A stretch of DNA of 64,000 nucleotides, from the NCBI GenBank assembly GCA_035772785.1, contig JAOCPU010000028.1, forward strand, positions 310,001 to 374,000. The letters are read 5' to 3'. Numbering within the stretch: position 1 is the first letter of the stretch; every line of letters begins with the position of its first letter. Positions 48,779-58,994 of the stretch are shown piece after piece. Under the pieces are notes generated by a model, which saw only the letters and a program-made list of their open reading frames with translations, was not told the origin of the DNA and did no database searches. Made by a program: the position numbers and the translations under genes. This DNA comes from Phlebiopsis flavidoalba. Lineage: Eukaryota; Basidiomycota; Agaricomycetes; Polyporales; Phanerochaetaceae.

Positions 48779-49777
48779 ATGGCGGACGAACAGGAGGGGA
48801 TCCCGCTCATGGCTCCAGAGGAGTACGTACACGATTTCCACACTAGAGTCGCTCAAGTATCCGCGCGCTCGTTCAAAGATGAAGACCTTTCACATGCGCC
48901 CAAGTCTCGCTGGTCGAAATCCACCATACTCGTATTCCTGGCATGTGTGGTCACTATCCTCAGCCTCGTGTCCAACTTTATCACCTTCGCTATAACCTGG
49001 CACCCCTCGAACACCGCCGGTAGCACGACAAAGTTGGATGCAAGCAAGCTCCGGCGACCGAGCCTTTTACCTAGGCCTCGAAAGAGTGCCCGCGATTAAG
49101 CTTCGTCACGGGGGCGGTCAACATATGCCTGAGCCCTCCACGAGCATACCTGGCAGCCCTCGTATTGGCTGGCCCTCGGCGATAGCCCGGGTTAACTCTG
49201 TTCACTCTTACCTTGCGTTTACCCAAGATGGTATGGGTATTCTTGACGGAACAGGTGAGACTATCCGCCGTCTTTCCTTGAAGACTCTGACCCGTCGTTT
49301 ACAGGATCACGCGATTATGGAATTTCCGGGCAAGCCGAACGTCCAGCCTGGCAGCAATGCGCGTTCAGAGCATACTTTCCGGCGCGTCGAGATTTGAAAA
49401 AAGACAAGTTACTTACGATAGAACGTGACGACGGTGTATCTCAAAGCACAGACATTCGTCTGGTTCCGCTGCAACCCCCTCCGACTCAACTCAGCCATCT
49501 AACTTGGTCCTCTCGACCTGCACCATTGACCTCATCCGAGAAATCCATTATTGTGACTGCAGCTTTCGGGACTAATCAAACGTCTGGATCATTTGCATGT
49601 CCTTCAGTTGGGCCATTACACGTGGAGGCAATGTGCACGGGTGGCGGATGCAGATTGGAGTACGACGCAAGTTCCACTCTGGTCGACGTTCAGCCGTCCT
49701 TGGGTAAGTCTCGCCATGTCGTAATCATCAAACTTAATCTCATATACTTCTTAGGTATCCAACTCATAACAGTATAA
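48779..49777 (+). CDS. Single-pass membrane protein of unknown function
   Basis: Starts MADEQEGIPLMAPEEYVHDF with an acidic cytosolic N-terminus of about 47 residues, then one strongly hydrophobic helix, ILVFLACVVTILSLVSNFI, around residues 49-67. The lumenal or outer part can be followed through several frame shifts: GRPSLYLGL-like text, PRIGWPSAIARVNS, DHAIMEFR, TQLSHLTWSSRPA, FACPSVGPLHVEAMCTGGGC (49590-49655), LEYDASSTLVDVQPSLG, intron 49704-49754 (GTAAGT...CTTAG), GIQLITV, stop 49775-49777. The arrangement resembles a widespread basidiomycete group of small type II proteins with a beta-rich ectodomain. I do not know its function. Confidence 0.55.
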
Positions 49778-49874
49778 TATCTATGTTTGTCGTTTGGGCT
49801 ACACAGTAGTTTCCGCTGACCTCTGGAAGGGCCAAAAACAATTAACACACTTACGAATGGCGCCTCAGGTAAGC

Positions 49875-49959
49875 GGGTAAATCACTTGGCACAGTTGGTA
49901 GCGCGCACGCTTCGCATTGGTACTTGCGTGAGGTCGGGAGTTCAATCCTCCCAGGTCCA
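49875..49959 (+). tRNA. tRNA-Ala(CGC), intron-containing
   Basis: A box TGGCACAGTTGGTAGC and B box GAGTTCAATCC are intact. The anticodon loop TTCGCAT gives anticodon CGC (Ala). An intron TGGTACTT lies between the loop and the 3' anticodon stem GCGTG. T stem GGGAG/CTCCC. The acceptor is damaged: GGG-TAAAT-CACTT at the 5' side carries an insertion relative to the intact copy at 50274-50360, and the 3' side reads AGGTCCA rather than AGTGTCCA. Confidence 0.85.
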
Positions 49960-49962
49960 TTG

Positions 49963-49967
49963 TTTTT
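49963..49967 (+). terminator. Pol III terminator of the plus-strand tRNA
   Basis: Five T, four bases after the tRNA 3' end. Confidence 0.7.
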
Positions 49968-50262
49968 GAAACATTCACCATTCCCTACATTCGTAAATGC
50001 AATACTGAGTTTTTTCTGTTCATTCTGTTAGTTTTTTCATCGCTGCGACATTCTAATAACTCGACATCAACATGTAAACTGTTTATGGATATGGATGTAA
50101 ACAGTTTAACTGTCTGGCAACACTGGGCTCTTTTTGTGAAGAAACCTTGAGAGAACAGCCTTCAGAATCAGTATGCCGCGGAGGCCCCCGAGTCTTTTGC
50201 GGCGTAGTAATTTAATTCTGTTGAACTTGAGAGTCGCAGGGTTTCTGTACGTAAAAAAGGAG

Positions 50263-50267
50263 AAAAA
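50263..50267 (-). terminator. Pol III terminator of the minus-strand tRNA
   Basis: Five A on the plus strand, so five T downstream of the minus-strand tRNA, six bases after its end. Confidence 0.68.
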
Positions 50268-50273
50268 TCAAAA

Positions 50274-50360
50274 TGGACACTGGGAGGATTGAACTCCCGA
50301 CCTCACGCAAGTACTAATGCGAAAGCACCGCGTGCGCGCTCACCACTGTGCCAAGTGCCC
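50274..50360 (-). tRNA. tRNA-Ala(CGC), intron-containing, inverted copy
   Basis: The acceptor GGGCACT pairs with AGTGTCC and gives the G3-U70 wobble that marks alanine tRNAs; the discriminator is A. A box TGGCACAGTGGTGAGC, anticodon loop TTCGCAT, intron TAGTACTT, B box GAGTTCAATCC. Extra bases in the 5' anticodon stem (CACGC-GGTGC-TTTCGCAT) look like insertions. Inverted relative to the plus-strand copy, with 314 bases between them. Confidence 0.87.
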
Positions 50361-50479
50361 ACCAAATCAAACATCCCATGACTAGCACATAGCCTTTTAC
50401 CCGAGACATCTCAATAAGTAGACATTACGCGTTGACGCGCCTGTACTTGCATGCCGCACTTCACTGAAGGATTCCGCCC

Positions 50480-52473
50480 ATGGACCAAATGGACGTCCGA
50501 CGACAAACACAACCAACTTGTGCCTAGATCGGCAAAACTCGTACTCTAAGATTCTGCCCATTGACGCCAATCACCCCTTTGACTTCGAACAATACGTCCA
50601 CAAAAACTACACTGGCAGAGCTCTCGTCGAACGTCTCTTCTTCCTCATTCCACAATGCCCCTCCGACTTGCTGTACCAGGCTACTCAAATTGCTCGGAAA
50701 CAGATTCAATCAATGCGAGACACGTCTCTATACACTCATTTTACAATTGCTGCCTATGAGCAAGCCATCGCGAACGCGCCTCCGGAAGCCCCGCTTCCAC
50801 CTTTCGGGGAGATAGTAAACATCGATCCTGCGATGATTGAGGAAGTCACCAGGCGGAATCAGGATGAGAGGGCAAACTTGAGGTCGAGCTCAAGACATAC
50901 AGCAGCAACATGATCAAAGAGAGCATTCGTGTGGGTAACATTTTGGGTCCGCAGATACACATCTCATTGCTATTACTCACAGATGGCCCATCGAGACCTC
51001 GCAGCAGCACTTCCGTGCTGTGGGAGACTTCCAGACGTCTCTGAAAACACTACGCGAAGCTCAGGGAATTCTGTACGACCAGTCAGCACGTGCTTGACTA
51101 TGTGTCCTCTCAGTGCTAGAAGTACGTATCCCTATTGGCAAGACAGACGCCAATACACATACTCAGTGCGTTATGTATAGCTACTCATTGAACAGCGGAA
51201 CTATGCAACATTCCAACATACGTATTCAAAGCAGAGCCTGCACTGGATGCTTCTGCAAAAATCGCTTCGGCGACCTTTGCTTCATCGTCCATCCACTCCG
51301 CCACTACGTCCCACATGCCGCTGCGAACGCCGCGCAGGCAAGCAAGGATCGTATAATGATTGAGCGGCAGAGGACACAAACAAAGCTTGAAGTTGCTACT
51401 GGCATAAGTGGCATCTCGGTCTCGGATCTTATGACAAAGCCGCCGCCCGCTTTTCTAAGAATGGGAAGCTCTCACAGTCTAGGACCATGGGCTGCCAAAG
51501 TGAGTTGGAGCTATAACAGGTCTCATTCTCCGCTACCAAGTGTGCTTATTATCTTATAGGTAATACCGCCATCGGATATCGCGATCTATGCCACGTTATG
51601 TGCACTTGCTACATACACAAGACCACAGATCAAGCCAGTATAGTTTGGTAGCGATTTTTGTTACGCCTGCGACTCATCAGCTGATATAGGTGCTCGAGAA
51701 CGACGTGTTGTGTATTCATATCCTGAAACTGAGCCCTACATCCGCGAACTGGTCGAAGATTGGTTGAGCGGCAAGTTTAAAGCCGTCCTCGAAAGCCTCG
51801 AACGTAATTCGGTGAGTATAAGGTTTTCTAGCCTCCGTTGAGGGACAGCGACTAAGTAAACGTTCATAGACACGGCACGCCCTCTCACCACATCTAGCGT
51901 CACATCTAAGCACGTTGACACAGATGATGTTCGCTCGCGAGCGCGGTCGCGCTTTATTTCCAACCTTTCGCAACGGTAAAGCTCGAGAAGATGGCGTCCA
52001 CATTTGGTTGGACGGTTGACGAGACAGAGAGGGAAGTTGTTCGTCTCATCGGGTGAAGGAGAGGTCAAGGGTAGGGTGGACCGCCTTGGCAAGGTATCTA
52101 CGAGTCTTCTAACGATATTCACGACAGCTTACAAGCAATGCTCTTCACACAGATTCTGCGAGCACAGGAAGTGAATCAGCGTGCCGAGCTGTACGCCGAC
52201 GAACCATGAAGGTTGGTCAAGACATGCAAAGCGCCAACAGGAAACTAACTTCTGCGCCTTCGTCTGTACGTCATCTTTCTACCCTTTTGTTTCCACGCTA
52301 CATGCAGAGTATGTCTCCTCTGTAGACAACAAGCAGATCTCATCGTCAAAGCACCCAAGCAACCTCAAGGACCTGCGCAGGGCGCCACTGGCAACGTTAA
52401 TACTACCTCTGGCTCTACAACAGCACAAGACACATCAACATCCACACCAAGTAGTTTAGCTGGTGCGATGTAG
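50480..52473 (+). CDS. CSN1: COP9 signalosome subunit 1
   Basis: Scaffold subunit of the cullin-deneddylating COP9 complex, nuclear and cytosolic. Starts MDQMDV at 50480. HPFDFEQYVHKNYTGRALVE follows (50570-50630), then MRDTSLYTHFTIAAYEQAI, and EEVTRRNQDERANLEVELK with YSSNMIKESIRM (50840-50930). After an intron come AHRDLAAALRAVGDFQTSL, LREAQEFCTTSQHVLDYV, EQRNYATFQTYVFKAEPALD (51190-51250), and VIPPSDIAIYATLCALATY (51560-51615). EPYIRELVEDWLSGKFKAVL lies at 51730-51790. The PCI winged helix GWTVDETEREVVRLI-GEGEV lies near 52005-52065. KILRAQEVNQRAELY follows, and a Ser/Thr/Gln-rich tail ends PSSLAGAM at tag 52471-52473. About eight introns and several frame shifts. Confidence 0.93.
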
Positions 52474-53408
52474 GCATGATCAGGGGTGGTCTGGGCATCG
52501 GACACGGCGATGGTTATTGACCTCCGAACATCTTTCCACGCAGAAAAAACAGGCGGTTCAGCTAACCCCCACTTCGAACCCTGTGAGTGCAGGTTGAGTA
52601 GATGCAAATTCAGAGATGTCATTACACTCTCCTCGGTGTTGGCGGAATGGGATGAGCTTTCTTTTTTTGTTGTATTATAGTGGCAAATGTTGATTTGGCG
52701 AGGATCAGAATGGATCGATGAACTGTCCTTCAAATTTCAGGAGCTGAGTCCAATCACATAGTTCCGCGATATATCGCTTGATTTGACAACACGTTATCAT
52801 TAACAGCCCTCATCCTTGGTTTCGTTTGATACTGGAGGTGGTCTCCTTTTCGCTGCTCCTTCGGGTTGCACCCTCCTATACCCAATTACTCGGGTATACT
52901 TTAAGACACTCGCCAATATGAGTGCGAAACGGGGGCATTACAGTGACCACTTCGAATCGCATCGTATACTCGTCTCGACGGCTCACACACAAAAGTCTCC
53001 ACACGAAGCTTATAACTACCCACCGGCTCATGTCTTCGATGCAACGGAATCCCAGATCTATCCGCGCCACTGTTCGTTCCTATCTCAGTCCAGATACAAT
53101 GACTAAACGAATAGCTCCTGACCTGATCTGACAGTTATGATTACGAACACTCAATTCGATTTTACACAGATAACCGGTCTTGCTCGCAACATAGGCGCAG
53201 CCCAGGAAGGAATGCAAGACTCCCTCCCCTTGTTACTGCTCACACGATATCAAGCATGCTACCGAATAACCAACTCTAGACTACTATACTGATGTTCTGA
53301 CCGCACACAACAGCTGCAGTTGACATCCGCCGAAAGGAAACAAGGCGCCAATGTGTATATACATATACAAACCAGTTAGCGTCTTCTAGAGTAGGTATCC
53401 TCCTGACA
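52474..53408. other. Spacer upstream of copy E
   Basis: No gene recognised. A 96-codon plus-strand frame at 52816-53106 has no family resemblance. Confidence 0.45.
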
Positions 53409-54969
53409 ATGGCCGGTATTGTTGATGATCCAGCATTCGGAACACTATCGACCTTTGGGGGACGCTGTTCTCTATACGTTAAGCGCATTATGGGGTACGT
53501 CTCTGGTTCCTGTCTATCGTCTGATGTACATTAACATGCGATGGTTGAAGGGGCCTACTTCGTTCTATTTATCCTGGCTATTTGGGCCACGTATCAACAT
53601 GATGGTCCAGCTCAGAAACGACTACGGAATGTGGACTATATGCATGTAAGAAGTCTACTCAACTTTCCGGGCCGCTTGACCATACTAACGGATATAACCA
53701 TCAAAGCTTCGTAGTACTACTTACTCACTAACATAGGCCGCTGTGTGACATTTGACAGCGAGCGCGCGCCGTGACGTCGTGCCCACCACGAAGATGGGTA
53801 TATGGGAAAAAGAAGCCAAGTGGAATGTACCCTTGACGTTTATCAATGAGTACGCATTTGGCACGATCGAAATGGATGAAGAAGTATTGATCACCAGTCG
53901 TGTAGCCTAACCTCGACTATCACTGTGAGCAAATTTATCCGCAGCACAGGGTGCCGTATGTTCATGACCGTCTAGGGAACAATATCGGACGGGTTGCTGG
54001 TCTGGCATTTTTCGTTTCTTCGTCGTTTGGGGGCGCGCCCGATGGTCATTATACGCTCCAGCCGTAGCAGTCTGCTTGAACACCAGTAAGCCGCACTCCA
54101 TTGCCGCACACTCTGACATATTCACTGACAATGTTGTGACAGTGCTAGGACTGGCAGGAAATTTCTTGTATCTTTCATTTTATCACAACGCGGTTCTATA
54201 CAATAATCGTTTCGAGCTCATGGCCTTTTCAAATACACTCAGCCTGGGCATGGTGCATGCTCGGCGTCAACACAGTGCTTACCAGCCTAATGGTCTGGAG
54301 GATCATGTTAGTATACTCTTACTCATCAGTTACACACTATAGTGATCTCACGCCGTTCTCGTTAACCGCCTAGACGCATAGCACGCAAAGCCGGACTTCA
54401 CGGGCACGAAGCTTTCACATCCGTACCACATTGCTGTGGTAGGCTATTTCGGAGTCCGCGTTCATTATGTGGATTGGCCTTGTAGCTTACGGTATCGCAT
54501 CGGTGGCGCCAAGTGCAAGGCAAAATTACAGTTAAGTGGTGTACTTTGCGGGCGCGATCGCGCCTTTGTTTGTGATGAAATTTGAGTGTGTGATGTTGTT
54601 TTTGTTGTGTTTTTTTTGTTTTTTTGTTTGTATTTTGATGTTATTGATTTGTTATGTTGAATTTGGATGATTGTTGATTTGTTGTGATTTTTTTGTGATT
54701 TGATTTGAATTATTGTATTTTTTTTTGGTTGTTTGTGTGATTTTGTTTTTTTTTTTTCGTGTGGGTTGAAGAATGAAATCAATCTCCGCAGACACATCTC
54801 GACGTCGGTTGAGTATTCATCACAAACTGTATCCTGCCGATGTTTTTGTAAGTTTGGCCTAGGCTCGTCTCCGTCGCTGGTGACGTTTAACACAGTTCTA
54901 GGGAATCTCCCAGTGCCTTATCACAGTTCGGTTAGGCTTCTCAGGAGAAATAGTCATTCCGAGACGTAA
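53409..54969 (+). CDS. Membrane-protein family, copy E
   Basis: Start MAGIVDDPAFGTLSTFGDAV at 53409, first helix ending LSALWG, then the family intron (GTACGTCTCTGG...), then GAYFVLFILAIWATYQH (53555-53605). TTKMGIWEKEAKWNVPLTFI lies near 53785-53845. A block equivalent to the LLAWR-YVVYGRARWALY region reads RRFVVWGRARWSLYAPAVAV near 54015-54080. Then come WAWCMLGVNTVLTSLMVWRI (54250-54305), ESAFIMWIGLVAYGIASVAP (54455-54515) and GISQCLITVRLGFSG (54902-54945). A 193-base C-free tract separates the last two helices. The C-terminal tail beyond 54950 is short or unresolved. Transcribed opposite to copies A-D. Confidence 0.7.
54565..54757 (+). repeat. C-free G/T-rich tract
   Basis: 193 consecutive bases without a single C, mainly T and TG/TTG words with T runs up to 13. 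It lies inside copy E, between the exon ending VYFAGAIAPLF and the last-helix exon. It could be an unusually long intron or an insertion. Confidence 0.85.
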
Positions 54970-55544
54970 TGAGAGTACGATGCAACTGTTCTGAAAACCC
55001 TAACGATGCTATCGCCATCATGGTAAAGCAAGAAACAGCGTGGATGGGGGTTCAGGACATCTGAGGATTGCGACGGACGAAGAAAAAACAAAGCTACATC
55101 ATGTGAATGCGAAGCCGAACTCAACTCGGGGGTCTGGGTCTACCATTTTTACAACTTCAATACTTCACTAGGTCCGTTTTAGCTTCGTTCTATTACATTG
55201 ATGGTGATGGTAATGTGGGCGTTGTCGCTTCAAAATGGGTTTACATGACTCGACTTCCTGGGGGGTTCTCGCTCATGAGGCCGTAATGCCATATACGCAG
55301 TTGAATCGGTATACTGGGCACCGACAGATATCTTAGTCATCATCAGCACATTACATACTTCAGAGGCACTAGGGACTGCTGTACTTGTTATCAAGGAGCT
55401 GAAACTCATTGGGCGCAGTGGGGCCGTGATTTAAGTTTTCACCAACAAAATACCACCACCGTACGCCGGGGACAACACCATATATATAGTACAGCAAGGA
55501 AGTATCTTGCCAATCCCCTCCAACACCATCTAGATCGGTTTTCA

Positions 55545-57065
55545 ATGGCCACAGAAATAAACATACCACGCGGGAGAAAAAACATCTGTGACCTTCTCAC
55601 ACATTATTTCTGTATCTTTTTCCGCTCTCAGTGCGCTGTGTTTGGTGCGTAATGTGCTCATCTAGTGTTTCAGGAGTCATTTGAGAGACATCCTGACCCC
55701 AGGAATATACCTCGTGCTATTTGTTCTGGCCATGAATGCTACCCTCCGGCAACGTGGTGGGGGAGCTCTCAAATACCTATTGAGAATTGTGACCCACCGC
55801 ATCACTGTACGTTTATCCTGAAAACTGCACGTAGAATACCAACTCACGCATAAATTTGGAAGGTTTGTAAATCTCCTTGTACATTATGTGTCGCAAGCAG
55901 TTGCATTTGGTCGAAGCCAAAGAATAGAGCAGCTTTCCCTTGAGCAGAAGTGTCGTGGAGTGTGGCCATTTATTTTCATTAATGAGTAAGTCATTTATGA
56001 GTATCCGCAAAAAATGACCTGAGCTTAAATATATACTCAACGCCACATCATGGATACATTGTTCTAAATAAGCCTGACATCAATTATTGCCGTAAGCCAG
56101 CTTCAAAAATGACGAATGGTTTATATTTGCTCACCCGTGTTTGCCGAAACAGGGAACGATACTCGACGGACTTTTTTGCATGGCGCTTTTATCTCATTTG
56201 GGGTCGATCCAGCAAGCACTATACGTTTCTGCTGTTGCCGTGTGCATGAACTCCGGTGAGTTTAATTTACCATGTATTATTGGAAGTTAATGAGCTTGCC
56301 ACGCTTTGATATTAGTGCTAGGACCTTGCTGGAGTGTTCCAGTATGTACCTCACTGTTTATCAGATGCGACTTTGTACAATGATCACTTCAAAACGCGTG
56401 GCTTTCAAGATACACTTGGCATCATGGGGCATGGTTTATGTTGTCCGTCAACACTATCCTCACTGTTTTGGTCTTATGGAAGATAATGTAAGTCGTAGTG
56501 CCCTCGGCATTCAGTTACAGTACTTATTGGGGGTTTCGTTGAGTACTGACAAAACCCTCACAGCGACGAGTGGGCGCGCAATACGTGGCTACATCGTAGC
56601 GGAGGGAACACGAATCCGTACCTAGTTATTGAGGCGATCACTGAATGATCCCGCCTTGATAACATGGGGATAGGTCTGGCCATGTATGGCATTACTTCGA
56701 TAACCTCAAAAAGAACGAAACCGTTTGTGTCCGAATGATTGAGCTATTCCCCCATGCCCAGGCTAATCTGGCGACGTTTATTAGGTTCGCCAAGACCCTT
56801 AGCCCCATTTTGAATACCTGTCTAGATACCCTTTATTCTTTGTGAGTTCCACCTTATGATCCCGATTCAAACTCACTAATATGCTCGGCGCCCATAAAGG
56901 GCATTTCCCAGTGTCTTATTACAGTGCGAATAGGGTTTTGCGACTGATATTCCACGCAGAACCGATCGCGAGAGGTCCGCTGGCACGATCGCCAGAGTGG
57001 TCGACGAGCCTCTCCGCCCCGAATCGCAATATTGGTCCAGCGGGAGAACTGTTTGGGGCTTTCTG
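55545..57065 (+). CDS. Membrane-protein family, copy F
   Basis: Start MATEINIPRG at 55545. The first helix ends in SALSALCLG, followed by the family intron at 55644-55701 (GTGCGT...CCCAG) and IYLVLFVLAMNATLRQRGG (55703-55760). Next are WPFIFINE (55965-55990), DGLFAWRFYLIWGRSSK (56165-56215), FKTRGFQDTLGIMAWFMLSV with NTILTVLVLWKI (56385-56485), EAITESALITWVGLAMYGIT near 56630-56700 and GISQCLITVRIGF near 56898-56935. The tail runs to a stop near 57065. Same motif order and same first-intron position as the other copies. Function unknown. Confidence 0.7.
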
Positions 57066-57476
57066 ACTCCGGTATCACAGCGAGGTGTTGCAAGATTTAT
57101 CGGAATCGAAACTTAAAAGCAGCCCATTTCCGAATTCATGGGCGGATGGTGCTGGGATGGTGCTACTTACGTACATACATAAGAGGACTAAGCTTAAAGG
57201 CCTGTTTACATACTCTGAAGAGGTGGAGTACTTGTACCCTAGCTGTGCGCTTTAGACGGTCGGCCAACGGTCGGCTGTCGAGTATTTCATTTCCGTTACA
57301 GGCGCGCCGAAGCCGAACCGATCAATGACATGCACATGTTTCTGTCGAAACTTGGACCTTACTCTCACCTTTCGCGAGACTCTTACTCATATTTATCCAG
57401 TTTATCCTGCCACAGGATTGCAGATATTGCAATCCACGTCCCCTAGCAGCTTCTGAAGTGAACGTACGCTCCGTTT

Positions 57477-58621
57477 ATGCCACCACGTCTATCCCCAGCA
57501 CCCAAAGTCGGCACATTTCATCCTACCAGCGACCCCCAAAACCCCCAAACATTTAGGGACCTCTTACTTTTTGAAGAACGTTTAAAGTTAAATGCGGCGA
57601 GTCTCAATCGCAGGAAACACCGATACCTTGGAGTGCGTAAAGTGTCCTTGTGTCCATAAGTTCGAGCGCACTGATCGTACCACTTTGCGCATGATCACAC
57701 AGTATTCCTCGCACCAAATACTCCTGTATTATCGCTTTCCTGCTCTCTGAAGTCCTACATCCAGACCAACTTCCTGTCCAGTTCCCTACGTATGGGTGCT
57801 GCGATGGATACTGCCAGACATATACGGCACCTGACTCTCAAGTGCAAGTACATCGATTCCTTAAGCTGGGCTTGCTATGTGTCGCGGTGACTACGCTTGC
57901 CTTGTTCTTCCTGAGCGGGATGTACTCAGAAAAGATAGCGTATGCGAATAAGTGAGTCTCAAACCTGTGTATGCTCTATTCTCATGTCTAGCTCTATATA
58001 GCTGTTCTTCTGCGAAGATATGTTCCCCATGCAAACCGGGCACTCAGAAACTTCAACATGTTTCTTAACGTACGGCAGCCGCCACTACGGTCTAAACTTC
58101 CGTTCAATCCGTTTTCAATGCTCTTTGCGCGCACACCGCCATCGCCATCACCAGCGCCGACCCCAACGACGCCGACCCCAACCCCAACCGAAGGCAGCAA
58201 ACGCCGCTCCCCGTCACCCGACACCCGGCTCTCGAAACGCAGCTCCTCCGTGGTCCCCCTATCACCCATCCCTCCCTCCTCGAACCCGCGCGGCGAGCTC
58301 ATATTCTCGTCACGCGTGGACCGCCAGTTCCGCGAGGCCTACATGAACGGCACCGCAATGCGTTTGAGCGACGGCGTGACGAGCGTGAGCGGGCGGCGTA
58401 CGAGGCGACGTGGGTTGGCTGGCTAGCCGTCCGCGTGTTCCGCCTCGGAGCCCCAGCTTGCACCGCCTGCACCGCCGTCCGGAAGCGGCAGCGTCACGCC
58501 AGTGAATACGGGAAGAGCGAGTGTACTGGCCGGGTCCGCGAGGGGACGGGGTAGCCCCGCACGGAACGCCATCGTCCTCGAGGCGATCAAGTCCAGTGCC
58601 GAGAAAGACGAGGAGAAGTGA
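57477..58621 (+). CDS. SPO7: Spo7-like regulatory subunit of the Nem1-Spo7 phosphatase
   Basis: Regulatory membrane subunit of the ER/nuclear-envelope phosphatase that activates lipin (Pah1), controlling lipid synthesis. Start MPPRLSPAPKVGTFHPTSDP. The conserved block FRDLLLFEERLKLNAASLNR with RKHRYL precedes an intron near 57632-57703. A hairpin of two membrane segments (VFLA...LLSEVLLHTNFLS, and LGLLCVAVTTLALFFLSGMY at 57870-57930) is followed by SEKIAYANK, intron, YVPHANRALRNFNMFLNVRQ (58015-58080). A Pro/Thr/Ser-rich low-complexity section (58130-58280) and a basic region FSSRVDRQFREAYERHR-like follow, then the end SSAEKDEEK at tga 58619-58621. Several indels. Confidence 0.87.
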
Positions 58622-58994
58622 AATCATTGCAGCAAGCTCGCTCGGCGCATCGTCATCTGTAGGTCCCTGCGGATTCGGAGACATTGTCTGACTGATTGTT
58701 CGGGTGTGCACGGGATATAGACGAATGCATGAGTGATACACAGGACATTGGATGGTGTATACCCATTATTGACAAAGTGGCTGGGATATGTTGTATAACA
58801 TCAGTGATCATACTATAGGACCAGGAGCTTGCATTGCAAACGAATAATTCCGATGTTATTACTGCCACACGAAGAAGCATAGATGGATGCTACTATACAT
58901 GTTGATATCTACACAAGAAGTTCCTCAATGTTGCAGGTGGGTTGATTGAACAACAGAGGCGCAGTTTTTTATGTGACGGCTAAGACAGCGGTGG
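58622..58994. other. Convergent 3' spacer SPO7/ETF-QO
   Basis: No gene or structured element seen; both neighbouring genes end into this stretch. Confidence 0.5.
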
